A DNA stretch of 64,000 nt from contig NC_008009.1 of the NCBI RefSeq assembly GCF_000014005.1, forward strand, positions 4,898,001 through 4,962,000. The letters run 5' to 3'. The DNA is from Candidatus Koribacter versatilis Ellin345 (lineage in GTDB: Bacteria; Acidobacteriota; Terriglobia; Terriglobales; Acidobacteriaceae). Below the pieces are notes generated by a model that saw nothing but the letters and a program-made list of their open reading frames with translations, did not search any database and was not told the origin of the DNA. A program made the translations under genes and the position numbers. This document shows, one piece after another, positions 9,550 through 17,938 of the stretch. Within the stretch, counting starts at the first letter, position 1, and each line of letters starts with the position of its first letter.

Positions 9550-10016
9550 TGGCGAGAAAATGCGTCAGCTGCGCTTCAGCCAAAGTGATGGTTCCGTTCT
9601 CAAGTGAGACCTTCACGATTAAGTACGGCGCCGCCACCACGAAGATCAGCGGACTCTCCGGTTGGAAGTGTGTAGCATGCGGTGAAGTCGAGTTCGACGC
9701 ACGCAGCGCAAAGCGCTACGCCGCTGCCGGGGATGCGCTCGTCATTGCCCAACGAAAGGAATTGGGGACGGAGTTGCGCCGCATTCGCCGCAAGCTGGGG
9801 CTAACGCAAGCCTCCGCCGCAAGACTCACCGGCGGCGGGCACAATGCATTCTCGCGATACGAGCGGGGCGAGGTCATCCCGATGTCCTCGGTGGTGAACC
9901 TGTTTCGTCTGCTCGATAAGCATCCCGAATTGCTGAAGGACTTGAAAGCTGTGAAAACGCGGCGTCCAGCCGGATCCGCTCGATCGACGGAAAGAGCGAA
10001 ACTGAAGACGGCGTGA
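9549..10016 (+). CDS. mqsA: MqsA-family antitoxin (zinc domain plus HTH)
   Basis: 155 residues. An N-terminal zinc domain has Cys5, Cys8, Cys41 and Cys44, and a C-terminal Xre-type helix-turn-helix runs from about 75 to 130 with the family hallmark GGGHNAFSRYERGE and the following LLDKHPELL, both near-identical in E. coli MqsA. The N-domain should neutralise MqsR and the HTH should bind the palindrome at 9222-9238 for autoregulation. The order is toxin first, then antitoxin, as in canonical mqsRA, with a one-base overlap implying translational coupling. A basic tail of about 20 residues extends past the usual end. Intact even though the toxin frame is broken. Confidence 0.93.
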   Translation: MARKCVSCASAKVMVPFSSETFTIKYGAATTKISGLSGWKCVACGEVEFDARSAKRYAAAGDALVIAQRKELGTELRRIRRKLGLTQASAARLTGGGHNAFSRYERGEVIPMSSVVNLFRLLDKHPELLKDLKAVKTRRPAGSARSTERAKLKTA

Positions 10017-10077
10017 TGCGCCTCGATGACCCACATCACACCTCAATTCCCCCGCATCATTTAGAATCCCATGCGGC

Positions 10078-11367
10078 ATGACCTCTACATCTGTTTTGAT
10101 CCGGCGCGGGCATGTAATTGACCCGGCGAACAACATTGACCGTCCCATGGACGTACTCCTGCGCGAAGGACGCGTGGCGGCGATTACCGAACCCGGGGGC
10201 ATCAAGTCCGAATACGAAGAAGAGTTTGACGCGAACCACCTGGTGGTGGCGCCGGGCTTTATTGACCTGCATGTGCACCTGCGCGAGCCGGGGCAGGCGC
10301 ACAAGGAAACCATTGCGAGCGGCACGCGCTCGGCGGCGGCGGGCGGCTTTACGTCCGTCTGCGCGATGCCCAACACTTCGCCGGTGAATGACACTCCGGA
10401 GACCACCACGTGGATGCTGCAGCCGGACCGTGGCGCGGTAGTGAACGTCTTCCCGATTGCCGCGGCCACCATCGGAAGCAACGGTGAAAAGCTCACCAAC
10501 TTCCGCGATTTACAGCGCGCGGGTGCGGTGGCGATCAGCGATGACGGCAAGCCGATCCTGGACGACAACCTGATGCGGGAGGCGCTGCGCACCGCGGCGC
10601 GGCTGGAGATGCCAGTGGTGCAGCACGCGGAAGATCCTCGGATGCATCCGGGCGGCTGCATGAATTACGGTGTGACTTCGTTGCGGCTGGGACTGCGCGG
10701 CATCCCGAATGCGAGCGAAGCCAGCGTGGTGCTGCGCGATATCCGGCTCACGCGCGAGTCGCGCGCGCACTTGCACGTGGCGCATATCTCCACGGCCGAG
10801 GCGCTTGACGCCGTGCGCCGGGCGAAGAAAGAAAACTTGCGTGTGACCGCCGAGGTTACGCCGCACCACTTCACGCTGCTCGACGAAAACATTGGCCACT
10901 ACGACACGGCATACAAGATGAATCCGCCGCTACGCGCGAACCCGGACCGCGACGCGATGATTGCCGGCCTGAAAGACGGCACGCTCGATTGCATTGCCAC
11001 CGACCATGCACCGCACGCGTATCACGAGAAAGAACAGGAATTCGACCGCGCGCCCTTCGGCATTATCGGCCTCGAGACGGCGCTGCCGCTGGCGATTACC
11101 GTGTTGCACAAGCACTTCGAAATTCCGCTCACGCGGATCGTGCAACTGATGAGCACCAGTCCGGCGCGGCTTTTCCAACTCATGCATCGCGGCTCGCTGG
11201 CGGTTGGTTCGCATGCCGACGTCGTGGTCTTCGATCCGAAGATGAAGTGGAAGTTCGAGGCGGCGAAGGGCCACTCGAAATCGAAGAACACACCGTTCGA
11301 CGGCTGGGACTTCATGGGCAAGGTGATGGCGACGATTGTGGGCGGAAGACCGGTTTATCTGGCGTAA
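10078..11367 (+). CDS. pyrC: Dihydroorotase (PyrC, class I)
   Basis: 429 residues. The metal-binding DLHVHLREPGQAHKE motif, the GGFTSVCAMPNTSP segment, QHAEDP, HVAHIST and the DHAPH motif with the following FGIIGLET are diagnostic for class I dihydroorotase. It cyclises carbamoyl-aspartate to dihydroorotate in pyrimidine synthesis, using two zinc ions and usually a carboxylated lysine. Class I pyrC is often fused or linked to pyrB; no pyrB lies in this window, so the gene appears solitary. The start ATG at 10078 gives the expected N-terminus (the LIRRGHVIDP strand). Confidence 0.95.
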   Translation: MTSTSVLIRRGHVIDPANNIDRPMDVLLREGRVAAITEPGGIKSEYEEEFDANHLVVAPGFIDLHVHLREPGQAHKETIASGTRSAAAGGFTSVCAMPNTSPVNDTPETTTWMLQPDRGAVVNVFPIAAATIGSNGEKLTNFRDLQRAGAVAISDDGKPILDDNLMREALRTAARLEMPVVQHAEDPRMHPGGCMNYGVTSLRLGLRGIPNASEASVVLRDIRLTRESRAHLHVAHISTAEALDAVRRAKKENLRVTAEVTPHHFTLLDENIGHYDTAYKMNPPLRANPDRDAMIAGLKDGTLDCIATDHAPHAYHEKEQEFDRAPFGIIGLETALPLAITVLHKHFEIPLTRIVQLMSTSPARLFQLMHRGSLAVGSHADVVVFDPKMKWKFEAAKGHSKSKNTPFDGWDFMGKVMATIVGGRPVYLA

Positions 11368-11719
11368 ATAGCGCTCACGCAGAGGGTTAGACGTCGAAAT
11401 CGAGATCGCGCCCGTTGTCACAATCGCGAAGGTATCTTTCGTGGAGTCAAGAGCCACGAAGGTGGGATTTTGCTCGTAACGCGATGATTCGAGAGAACAT
11501 CGAGCTTGTCACAAATTGCAACTTTTACCCCTGCGATTTGATATTCTAAGAATAGGAGGATAAATAAATCCTCCTGACTTATTGGAGCCCCACTCGGCAA
11601 GAGCGCCGGTGGGGCTTTCGTTTTGGGGTGGGAAATGCGATGGATAGCACACGTGTTGGCTACTGCGAGCGGTTGGCGCAGTCTGCTAAAGTTACTGCGA
11701 ATTTCTAAAAGGCGGCTTG
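11368..11719. other. Intergenic region with a structured RNA candidate
   Basis: 352 bp with no credible gene. It holds two strong hairpins (11554-11575 and 11586-11616), annotated separately, downstream of possible -35/-10 boxes (TTGCAA and TGATAT, 17-nt spacer). The first 150 bp show nothing recognisable. Confidence 0.6.
11554..11620 (+). ncRNA. Two-hairpin leader or small RNA ending in a terminator
   Basis: The first hairpin is a perfect 8-bp stem AGGAGGAT/ATCCTCCT with an AAATAA loop. The second is a 12-bp stem (AGCCCCAC plus CGGC pairing with GCCG plus GTGGGGCT) followed by TTCGTTTT, so it reads as an intrinsic terminator. The first loop holds a perfect anti-anti-Shine-Dalgarno pair without a start codon. 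It may be a short regulatory RNA, an attenuator for the zinc-ribbon gene 100 bp downstream, or the pyrC terminator. Confidence 0.45.
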
Positions 11720-12865
11720 ATGGCGACAACTCCCAGCACTCCTGGCGACCCGAAGAATGCGCATTTTCCCTGCCCCGGCTGTTCGGCGGACATGAAGTTC
11801 GACCCCGCGTCGGGGATGATGAAGTGTCCGTTCTGCGGAACCACCTCGGCGGTGCCGGCATTGAAGCAAACGACATCGGCGGTAGCGTCGCCATCACCGG
11901 GGCACCTGGATTGCCATCCGCTGGAAGAGTTCCTGGCGAAGGCGCACGACGGGCAGCTGACGCAGCTCGCGCCACAGGCGCTGGAAGTGCATTGCGCGGC
12001 CTGCGGCAGTTCGGTGACGTTCCAGCCGCCGGAGGTGGCAGGGGTTTGTCCGTTCTGCGGATCGGCAATTGTGGCACAGGCGAAGGCCGCGGACCCGCTG
12101 CTGGCACCGGATGGCGTGCTTCCGGCAAAGATCGTGAAGCAGCAGGCGCAGGGCGAGGTGAAGCAGTGGCTGAGCTCGCGCTGGTTCGCGCCCAACGCGC
12201 TGAAGACGATGGCGCGGCAGGAAGGCATCAACGGCGTGTACCTGCCGTTCTGGAGCTACGACGCGGACACCGCCAGCAATTACACCGGAGAGCGAGGCAT
12301 CAACCGCACCGAGACGGAGAGCTATACCGACAGTTCAGGCAACCGGCAGACCCGGTCGCGCACTGTGACGGACTGGTGGCCGTGCTCCGGTCATGTGAAC
12401 GTGAATTTCCATGACGTGCTGATCGCCGCGTCGCGCTCGGTGCAGGAAAAGAAGCTGGATGCGCTCGAACCGTGGGGGCTGGAAGCGTTACAGGCCTTCG
12501 AACCCGCGTATTTAGCGGGCTTCAAGGCGCAACGCTACCAGGTGCAATTGGCAGACGGCTACACCGAGGCGAAACAGGTGATGGCCAACGGGATCGAGCA
12601 GGCGATCCGGCGGGACATTGGCGGCGATGAGCAGCGGATTTCGTCGGTGGACTCGACGTACTCGAATGTCGGGTTCCGACATTTGTTGCTGCCGGTGTGG
12701 ATTGGGGCTTATCGCTTCCAGAACAAGGTGTACCAGGTGGTGGTGAATGCGGCGACGGGCGAGGTGCAGGGAGATCGGCCGTACAGCGCGGTGAAGATTG
12801 CGATGTTGGTGATCTTTATCATTTTCGTGATTTTGATTTTAGCGATGATTGGGGGAAAGCACTGA
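11720..12865 (+). CDS. Zinc-ribbon membrane-anchored protein (TFIIB-type zinc ribbon family)
   Basis: 381 residues. Two zinc ribbons are visible: CPGC...CPFC at about residues 18-40 and CAAC...CPFC at about 92-115. The middle (about 140-345) contains LPFWSYDADTASNYTGERG, a polar TETESYTDSSGN loop and the WWPCSGHVNVNFHDVL segment; a C-terminal TM helix lies at about 356-376. The pattern matches large uncharacterised bacterial proteins annotated as TFIIB-type zinc-ribbon or primosomal N'-like membrane proteins; no helicase motifs are seen. The ATG at 11720 is preferred over the adjacent TTG because of the AAAGGCGG ribosome-binding site. Function unknown. Confidence 0.75.
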   Translation: MATTPSTPGDPKNAHFPCPGCSADMKFDPASGMMKCPFCGTTSAVPALKQTTSAVASPSPGHLDCHPLEEFLAKAHDGQLTQLAPQALEVHCAACGSSVTFQPPEVAGVCPFCGSAIVAQAKAADPLLAPDGVLPAKIVKQQAQGEVKQWLSSRWFAPNALKTMARQEGINGVYLPFWSYDADTASNYTGERGINRTETESYTDSSGNRQTRSRTVTDWWPCSGHVNVNFHDVLIAASRSVQEKKLDALEPWGLEALQAFEPAYLAGFKAQRYQVQLADGYTEAKQVMANGIEQAIRRDIGGDEQRISSVDSTYSNVGFRHLLLPVWIGAYRFQNKVYQVVVNAATGEVQGDRPYSAVKIAMLVIFIIFVILILAMIGGKH

Positions 12866-12874
12866 AGAGCGGGC

Positions 12875-12968
12875 TTTAGGAGTTAGGTTTTTGGGAGTTA
12901 GGTTAAAAATGAAAGCCTCTTGCTGAGCCTGCTGCACCTAAATCCTAATCACCTAAGACCTAACACCT
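12875..12968. repeat. TTAGG/CCTAA inverted element (family C, copy 1)
   Basis: A GTTAGG-type motif occurs two to three times on the left half and its complement CCTAA four times on the right half, so the 94 bp can fold into a long imperfect hairpin. It fills the gap between two convergent genes and might terminate both. A second such element is at 41981-42122. Confidence 0.6.
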
Positions 12969-12973
12969 CGAAG

Positions 12974-13876
12974 TCATTCCATTTTGCGGCCGTAGTCGCT
13001 GCTGATGGAGACGGCGTGGAAGTAGTTGTAGGCGATTAGCGAGATTTGCGCGATGGCAGCGGAGGCTTCGCGTTCGTTGGCGGCGTAGGTGGTCATGACG
13101 CTGATTACGTACGGACGGTTTTTCAGGAACACCAGGCCGGAGTCGGTGCGGACGCCGTCGAGTTCGCCGGGCTTATTGGCAATGCGGAGATCTTCAGGGA
13201 GCAGCCGCGGGAGCGGGCTCTCTTTTTTTGTGCACATCAGGTTCCAGAAATCTTCGGACATCTGGGGGTTGAGTATCTTGCCGCGATAGACGGCTTCGAG
13301 GAGCTGCGTCATCTCGTGCGGGGTGGAGACATTTTCGTTGCCGGCCTTGGCGGCGGCGAGGTCCATCATATGGCGGCGGAGGCGCGTTTTATGCAGGCCT
13401 TGGGCGTCGAGCATCTTGTTCACGTTGTCGAAGCCGACGCGGTCGATGAGGACGTTGGTGGCAGAGTTGTCGGAGACGGCGACGACCATGCCGGCGAGAT
13501 CGCGGTTGGTGACCTTCGAGACGCCGGGGGTGAGGTTCTCCATGATGGCGCTGTCGGGAACGACGTCTTCTTTGCGAAAAGTGTAGAGGTCGGTGAGCTT
13601 TTGGCCGGTGCCGGTTTGCGATTGACGCCAGAGTTCGACGAGCAGCGGGAGCTTGATGGACGAGGCGGTGGGAAAGATGTCGTCGGGGTTGAGGGTGAAT
13701 TCGCGGTTGTCGGTGAGGTCGCGGATGGTGATGCCCATGACGCCGTCGAAGTGCTGTTGGACGGCGGTGACGTCGGCAGTCATTTTCTGCCAGAGGAGGT
13801 CGCGGGTGTGAAGTTGTGGGGATTGCGCGAGAGCAAGAGTGGAGAGAATGAGCGTTGCGAGAAGAGAGCGGAACAT
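12974..13876 (-). CDS. Class A beta-lactamase-like serine hydrolase, deacylation Glu not conserved
   Basis: 300 residues from the ATG at 13876, with a signal peptide cut near Ala17. It has the serine beta-lactamase/PBP fold motifs: S72-S-I-K75 (nucleophile and general base), S135-D-N137, and K235-P-G237 in the place of K-T-G. In the omega-loop region (TRLRRHMMDLAAAKAGNEN) the Glu166 position is Met and Asn170 is Ala, so normal deacylation by Glu166 is not expected. It may be a beta-lactamase-related hydrolase or a penicillin-binding enzyme rather than a resistance enzyme. It sits downstream of and co-directional with the GH3 gene, separated by a hairpin. Confidence 0.85.
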   Translation of the reverse strand: MFRSLLATLILSTLALAQSPQLHTRDLLWQKMTADVTAVQQHFDGVMGITIRDLTDNREFTLNPDDIFPTASSIKLPLLVELWRQSQTGTGQKLTDLYTFRKEDVVPDSAIMENLTPGVSKVTNRDLAGMVVAVSDNSATNVLIDRVGFDNVNKMLDAQGLHKTRLRRHMMDLAAAKAGNENVSTPHEMTQLLEAVYRGKILNPQMSEDFWNLMCTKKESPLPRLLPEDLRIANKPGELDGVRTDSGLVFLKNRPYVISVMTTYAANEREASAAIAQISLIAYNYFHAVSISSDYGRKME

Positions 13877-13907
13877 GGGAGAGAGGATACAACACGCGAT
13901 TTCGTAA

Positions 13908-13946
13908 AATCCCCACCCTCCCTTCGGGAAGGGTGGGGCACCCACG
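13908..13946. repeat. Hairpin repeat family D, copy 1
   Basis: CCCCACCCT at 13911-13919 pairs with AGGGTGGGG at 13930-13938, followed by CACCCAC. It lies directly after the GH3 stop codon and before the beta-lactamase-like gene. A near-identical element is at 36736-36768. Confidence 0.65.
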
Positions 13947-13947
13947 T

Positions 13948-16443
13948 TTATCGCAGGGCGACGTTGCCGGTTAGTTCGATCTTGGCGCTGCTGCTGCCTA
14001 TGAGGATGTCGTAGTTGCCGGTATCGGCGGTCCACTGGTGCGAGTTGGCGTCGTACCAGGAGAAGGCGCGGCGGTCGAGGTTGACGGTGATGCTGCGGGA
14101 TTCGCCGGGTTTGAGTTCGACGCGGGCGAAGCCTTTGAGTTCTTTCACGGGGCGCGGAACTTTGGGATTTTTCTCGCCGACGTAGACTTCGGCGATCTCG
14201 GCGCCGGCGCGCTTGCCGGTGTTCTTCACGGTAAAGGTGACGGGGACGGTGCTGTCGGCGGAAGGTGCGCCGATCTTGAGGCCGCCGTATTGGAAGGTGG
14301 TGTAGCTGAGGCCGTAGCCGAAGGGGAACATCGGCTTGACGTTGTCTTTGTCGAAGTGGCGGTAGCCGACGAAGATGCCTTCGGTGTACTTCACGTGGAG
14401 CGTCTTATCGGGGTCGTAGTAGCTGTTGTAGGTGGCGTTGTCTTCCCAACGGCGCTCGAACGAGGCGGGGAGTTTGCCGCTCGGGTTGATGTCGCCGAAG
14501 AGGACCTGGGCCATGGCGGTGGCGCCTTCCTGTCCGGGATACCAGACGTGCAGGAGCGCAGGCGTGTTGTCGATGAACGGCACCATGTCCACGTTGCCGC
14601 CGGCGGTGAGGACCATGACGGTGTTCTTGTTGGCGGCCTCAACTTGCTTGATGAGTTCGTATTGGGGCTGCGGGAGCGCGAAAGTACGGTCGGCGCCTTC
14701 GCCTTCGGACTTGTCGTCGAAGCCGACGCAGAGGATGACGAGGTCGGCGTTTGTCGCGGCGTTGACGGCATCGGTGAGAGCGGAAGACTTGCCGTCAGTG
14801 ACGCCGAAGCCGAGAGCGGCACCGCCGCCGCCCTGGAAGTACTCGAGGCGGAGCTTGTAGTGCTGGCCAGCTTTGAGATCGAGCGCCTTGGTGACGATGG
14901 TCTCGCCTTGATAGACCCATTGTTCGATGACGGGTTTGTCGTCGACGAAGAGGCGGAAGCCGTCATCGCCGGAGACGGCGAAGGTGTAGGTGCCGTCGGC
15001 GGCGGGAGTGTAGTAGCCGGTGAATCGCGCGGAGAAGTTTTCCTGCTGGCCGTTGGGCGCGTAGGGGCCGCCGCTCCAGTTGAAGGCAATGTGCTCGTCG
15101 GTACGGGTGAGCGCGGGCGGACCGGTGAGGTCTTTGTTGTTAAAGAACTCTGTAACTAAGCCGTGGGTATCGCCGTCGGCGGTGGTGGTGAAGCTGGTGG
15201 TCTTGAAAACGTCGGAGATGAGTTGGAGGCCGGGATAGTAAGCGATCTTAGCGGAATCGCCGACGAGGTTCTTCACGGCGTCAACCGGAGAGACAGCGGA
15301 GAAAGGATCGATCTTGGAGCTGCCACCACCGCCGGTGGCGGGAATGCCGGCGTTGGGGCCGATGAGAGCGATGTTCTTGAATTTCGTGCGATCGAGCGGA
15401 AGCACACCGCCTTGATTTTTGAGGAGGACGAAGCCTTCCTGCGCGACTTTGAGGGCGACGGCACGCGAGGCTGGATCGTTCCATGGGGTGGCGGTTTTCT
15501 GCGGACGATCGAAGAAGCCGAACTCGATCGAAGTGCGCAGGATGCGGCGAACTTTTTCGTCGATGACGGATTCTTTGACGGAGCCATCTTTGACGGCGGC
15601 CAGGAGCGTGGTGGGGCTCATGAATTTGCCGCTGGGCATTTCGAGATCGAGGCCACCGTTGGCGGCGGCGACGCCGTCGTAGGTAGCTTCCCAGTCGGAC
15701 ATGATGATGCCGGTGAAGTTCCAGTCTTTGCGGGCAACGTCAATGTTGAGGAAGGTGTTCTGCGTGGAGTGGACGCCGTTGACGAGGTTGTAGGAGTCCA
15801 TGATGGCGCCGGCGTGGCCTTCCTTCACGGCGTACTCGAAGGAGGGGAGGTAGATTTCGCGCAATGTGCGCTCGTCGACATCGGAGGAGACGCGGTTGCG
15901 GTCCCACTCCTGGTTGTTGGCGGCGTAGTGCTTGGCGGTGGCGATGACGCCCATGCTCTGGATGCCCTGGACGTCGGCGACGGCCATGCGCGAGGCGAGG
16001 TAGGGATCTTCGCCAAAGTACTCGAAGTTGCGGCCGCACATCGGCGCACGATAGATGTTGAGTCCGGGGCCGAGGAGGATGTTCACGCCACGGGCGCGGG
16101 AGTCCGAACCGAGAGCGGCTCCCATCTCGTGAGCGAGCTTGATGTCCCACGAGGCAGCGAGGGCGATACCGGCAGGATAGGCGGTGGAGTTGCCATCGTT
16201 ACGGGTGCCGAGCGGGCCGTCGGACATTTTGATTTCGGGAACGTTGAGGCGCGGGATGGCGCGGATGTAGAAGTCGCGGTCACCGCCGATGTAGGCGACT
16301 TTTTCTTCGAGCGTCATTTGCGTGAGGATTTTTTCGGCGCGGGCGGCGGCTTCCTGCTTCGTCGGAAGCTTCTGCGCTGAAGCGACAACGGCAACGCTGA
16401 GGAGAAGCGTTGCCGAGAACTTGCGGAGGAATGTGAGATTCAT
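13948..16443 (-). CDS. GH3 beta-glucosidase with inserted PA14 domain
   Basis: 831 residues with a signal peptide (about 1-23). The N-terminal GH3 barrel holds KMSDGPLG, GPGLNIYRAPMCGRNFEYFGEDP, AKHYAANNQE and the nucleophile Asp250 in IMSDWEATYDG. The second domain contains GFVLLKNQGGVLPL, then a PA14 beta-barrel insert (about residues 430-560: FTGYYTPAADGTYTFAVSGDDGFRLFVD), which usually binds carbohydrate. A fibronectin III-like domain closes the protein (AEIAEVYVGE, RPVKELKGFARVELKPGE). It should release glucose or short glucosides from beta-glucan-like oligosaccharides in the periplasm or outside. It is the middle gene of a three-gene minus-strand run with GH30 and the Oar-like receptor. 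Confidence 0.95.
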   Translation of the reverse strand: MNLTFLRKFSATLLLSVAVVASAQKLPTKQEAAARAEKILTQMTLEEKVAYIGGDRDFYIRAIPRLNVPEIKMSDGPLGTRNDGNSTAYPAGIALAASWDIKLAHEMGAALGSDSRARGVNILLGPGLNIYRAPMCGRNFEYFGEDPYLASRMAVADVQGIQSMGVIATAKHYAANNQEWDRNRVSSDVDERTLREIYLPSFEYAVKEGHAGAIMDSYNLVNGVHSTQNTFLNIDVARKDWNFTGIIMSDWEATYDGVAAANGGLDLEMPSGKFMSPTTLLAAVKDGSVKESVIDEKVRRILRTSIEFGFFDRPQKTATPWNDPASRAVALKVAQEGFVLLKNQGGVLPLDRTKFKNIALIGPNAGIPATGGGGSSKIDPFSAVSPVDAVKNLVGDSAKIAYYPGLQLISDVFKTTSFTTTADGDTHGLVTEFFNNKDLTGPPALTRTDEHIAFNWSGGPYAPNGQQENFSARFTGYYTPAADGTYTFAVSGDDGFRLFVDDKPVIEQWVYQGETIVTKALDLKAGQHYKLRLEYFQGGGGAALGFGVTDGKSSALTDAVNAATNADLVILCVGFDDKSEGEGADRTFALPQPQYELIKQVEAANKNTVMVLTAGGNVDMVPFIDNTPALLHVWYPGQEGATAMAQVLFGDINPSGKLPASFERRWEDNATYNSYYDPDKTLHVKYTEGIFVGYRHFDKDNVKPMFPFGYGLSYTTFQYGGLKIGAPSADSTVPVTFTVKNTGKRAGAEIAEVYVGEKNPKVPRPVKELKGFARVELKPGESRSITVNLDRRAFSWYDANSHQWTADTGNYDILIGSSSAKIELTGNVALR

Positions 16444-16456
16444 GCAGTAGGCCTTA

Positions 16457-17875
16457 TTAGTTCGGAGTGGCGGTGCTGGGCTGCCAGGTAAAGGTTGCGA
16501 GCGAACCGGCGGGCAGAGTGTACATGAACGAGCTGCCGGAACCTACGACGGAAAATGTTTGTGCGGCGTCGGCGAAGTTGAGAACGAGAAGTGCGATGCC
16601 GCCGTCGGGATTCTGAAATGCGACGTTGAGCAGCTTCTGGTTTTCGAGATCGTTGGTGTCGATGTGGTGCGCGCCGGGGCGAACGAATTTGCTGGCGTGG
16701 CCGAGGGCGTAGTAGTCGCCGTTCTTGGTGACGACCGCGGGAGATTTGCTGGTGTCAACGGTGACGACGCCGCGGCAGGTATCGCATCCGCCGACAAACG
16801 GACCGTTCTTCTGGTCAAGCGCCATGTTCCAAAGTTCGACGGCCTTGGCCCAGTGGCGGGTGGACTGGATGATGAGCCAGGCTTCGGCGTGGAGCGGCTT
16901 TTCTTTCTGCCAGGTGCCGCCGGAACACTCGGTTTCCCACGCGTCCTTGTCGGGGAATTCGTCGTGGACTCGGGACTGCGTGGAGACGTCACCACCGTAG
17001 CAGTGCCAGGCGATGCCGGCAGCGTATTTCGCAGCGACCGGATCGCGAAGGATCGTCTCGGGATATTCCGGGTGGTCCCAGTTGTGGTCGTAGACCATGA
17101 TCTTGGGATGGAGAGTCGCAGCGGCTAGCGCAGGGCCGAGGTTATCGCGCAGGAAGTTGCGCTGATCTTCGGCGGGAAAGAGCATGCCCGAATAGTTCCT
17201 GGGCTGGAAGAGGGCCTCGTTCTGCATGGTGAGCGCGTAGATCGGGACGCCGGCCTTTTCGTAGGCCTGGATGAACTTGACGAAGTATTGCGCGAGCGGG
17301 GCGTAGGAATCTTTGCGGAGTTCGCCACCGATGAGGGAGTCGGTGGTCTTCATCCATCCGGGCGGAGACCAGGGCGTGGCCATGATTTTTAGTTCGGGAT
17401 TGATGGCGATGGCTTCGCGCAACGTCGGGAGGATGTAGGGCTCGTCGTGCGCGATGGAGAAGTGCGCGAGCGACGGGTCGGTCTGGCCCCGGGGAAGATC
17501 GTCGTACGAGTATTTCGTGAGCGCGAGATCGGAGGCGCCCATGGGCTGGCGCACGAAGTTGAGGCCGATTCCCTGCTTCGGATCGAAGAGGTCGGTCATG
17601 GTCTGCTTGCGCTGTTCAGGCGTGAGCTTGGTGTAGAGGAGCCAGGCGGAAGAATCGGTGAGCGACGCGCCGAAGCCATCGATGGTCTGATACTTCTTCG
17701 CGGCACTCACCGTGAGGGTTGTGCTGGAGGAACTTGGGCCCGGTGAAAATTTGAGTGCGGGTTTCGCCTGCATGGGCGTATGGAGGTCGGCGTCAGTTTC
17801 AATGACGGACACCTGCTGCGCGTGCACGGCAGAGAGAGACACAAGTAGGGCGAGTATGAAAGTGAGGCGTGTCAT
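16457..17875 (-). CDS. GH30 family glycoside hydrolase
   Basis: 472 residues from the ATG at 17875 (an earlier in-frame ATG at 17914 would add 13 residues before the signal peptide). The leader MTRLTFILALLVSLSAVHAQ is a clear signal peptide. The GH30 fold motifs are IDGFGASLTDSSA, the acid/base Glu220 in TMQNEALFQ, and the nucleophile Glu316 in WETECSGG. A C-terminal beta domain (about residues 380-470) finishes the protein. GH30 enzymes act on glucosylceramide, beta-1,6-glucan or xylan; the neighbour GH3 suggests beta-glucan, but the subfamily cannot be fixed by eye. It starts just after a strong hairpin at 17891-17924. Confidence 0.93.
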   Translation of the reverse strand: MTRLTFILALLVSLSAVHAQQVSVIETDADLHTPMQAKPALKFSPGPSSSSTTLTVSAAKKYQTIDGFGASLTDSSAWLLYTKLTPEQRKQTMTDLFDPKQGIGLNFVRQPMGASDLALTKYSYDDLPRGQTDPSLAHFSIAHDEPYILPTLREAIAINPELKIMATPWSPPGWMKTTDSLIGGELRKDSYAPLAQYFVKFIQAYEKAGVPIYALTMQNEALFQPRNYSGMLFPAEDQRNFLRDNLGPALAAATLHPKIMVYDHNWDHPEYPETILRDPVAAKYAAGIAWHCYGGDVSTQSRVHDEFPDKDAWETECSGGTWQKEKPLHAEAWLIIQSTRHWAKAVELWNMALDQKNGPFVGGCDTCRGVVTVDTSKSPAVVTKNGDYYALGHASKFVRPGAHHIDTNDLENQKLLNVAFQNPDGGIALLVLNFADAAQTFSVVGSGSSFMYTLPAGSLATFTWQPSTATPN

Positions 17876-17890
17876 GTCGGGAAAAATTTC

Positions 17891-17924
17891 GCACAGACCC
17901 GTGAAAGAAACCACGGGTCTGTGC
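17891..17924 (-). terminator. Strong terminator or attenuator between receptor and GH30
   Basis: A perfect 13-bp stem GCACAGACCCGTG/CACGGGTCTGTGC with an 8-nt loop, followed on the minus strand by GAAATTTTTCC. It sits between the end of the receptor gene (17939) and the GH30 start (17875), so it could attenuate the operon or end the receptor transcript. Confidence 0.75.
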
Positions 17925-17938
17925 GGTGCTAGTGGAGG

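Noticed and set aside
12974-14035. The beta-lactamase-like gene starting at 14035
   Set aside because: The extra 53 residues run into the GH3 coding region and the hairpin, and they lack a signal sequence, which begins at 13876.
14038-16380. Long open frames on the plus strand opposite the GH3 gene
   Set aside because: They are glycine/valine/glutamate-rich shadows of the GC-rich minus-strand coding sequence, without homology or ribosome-binding sites.
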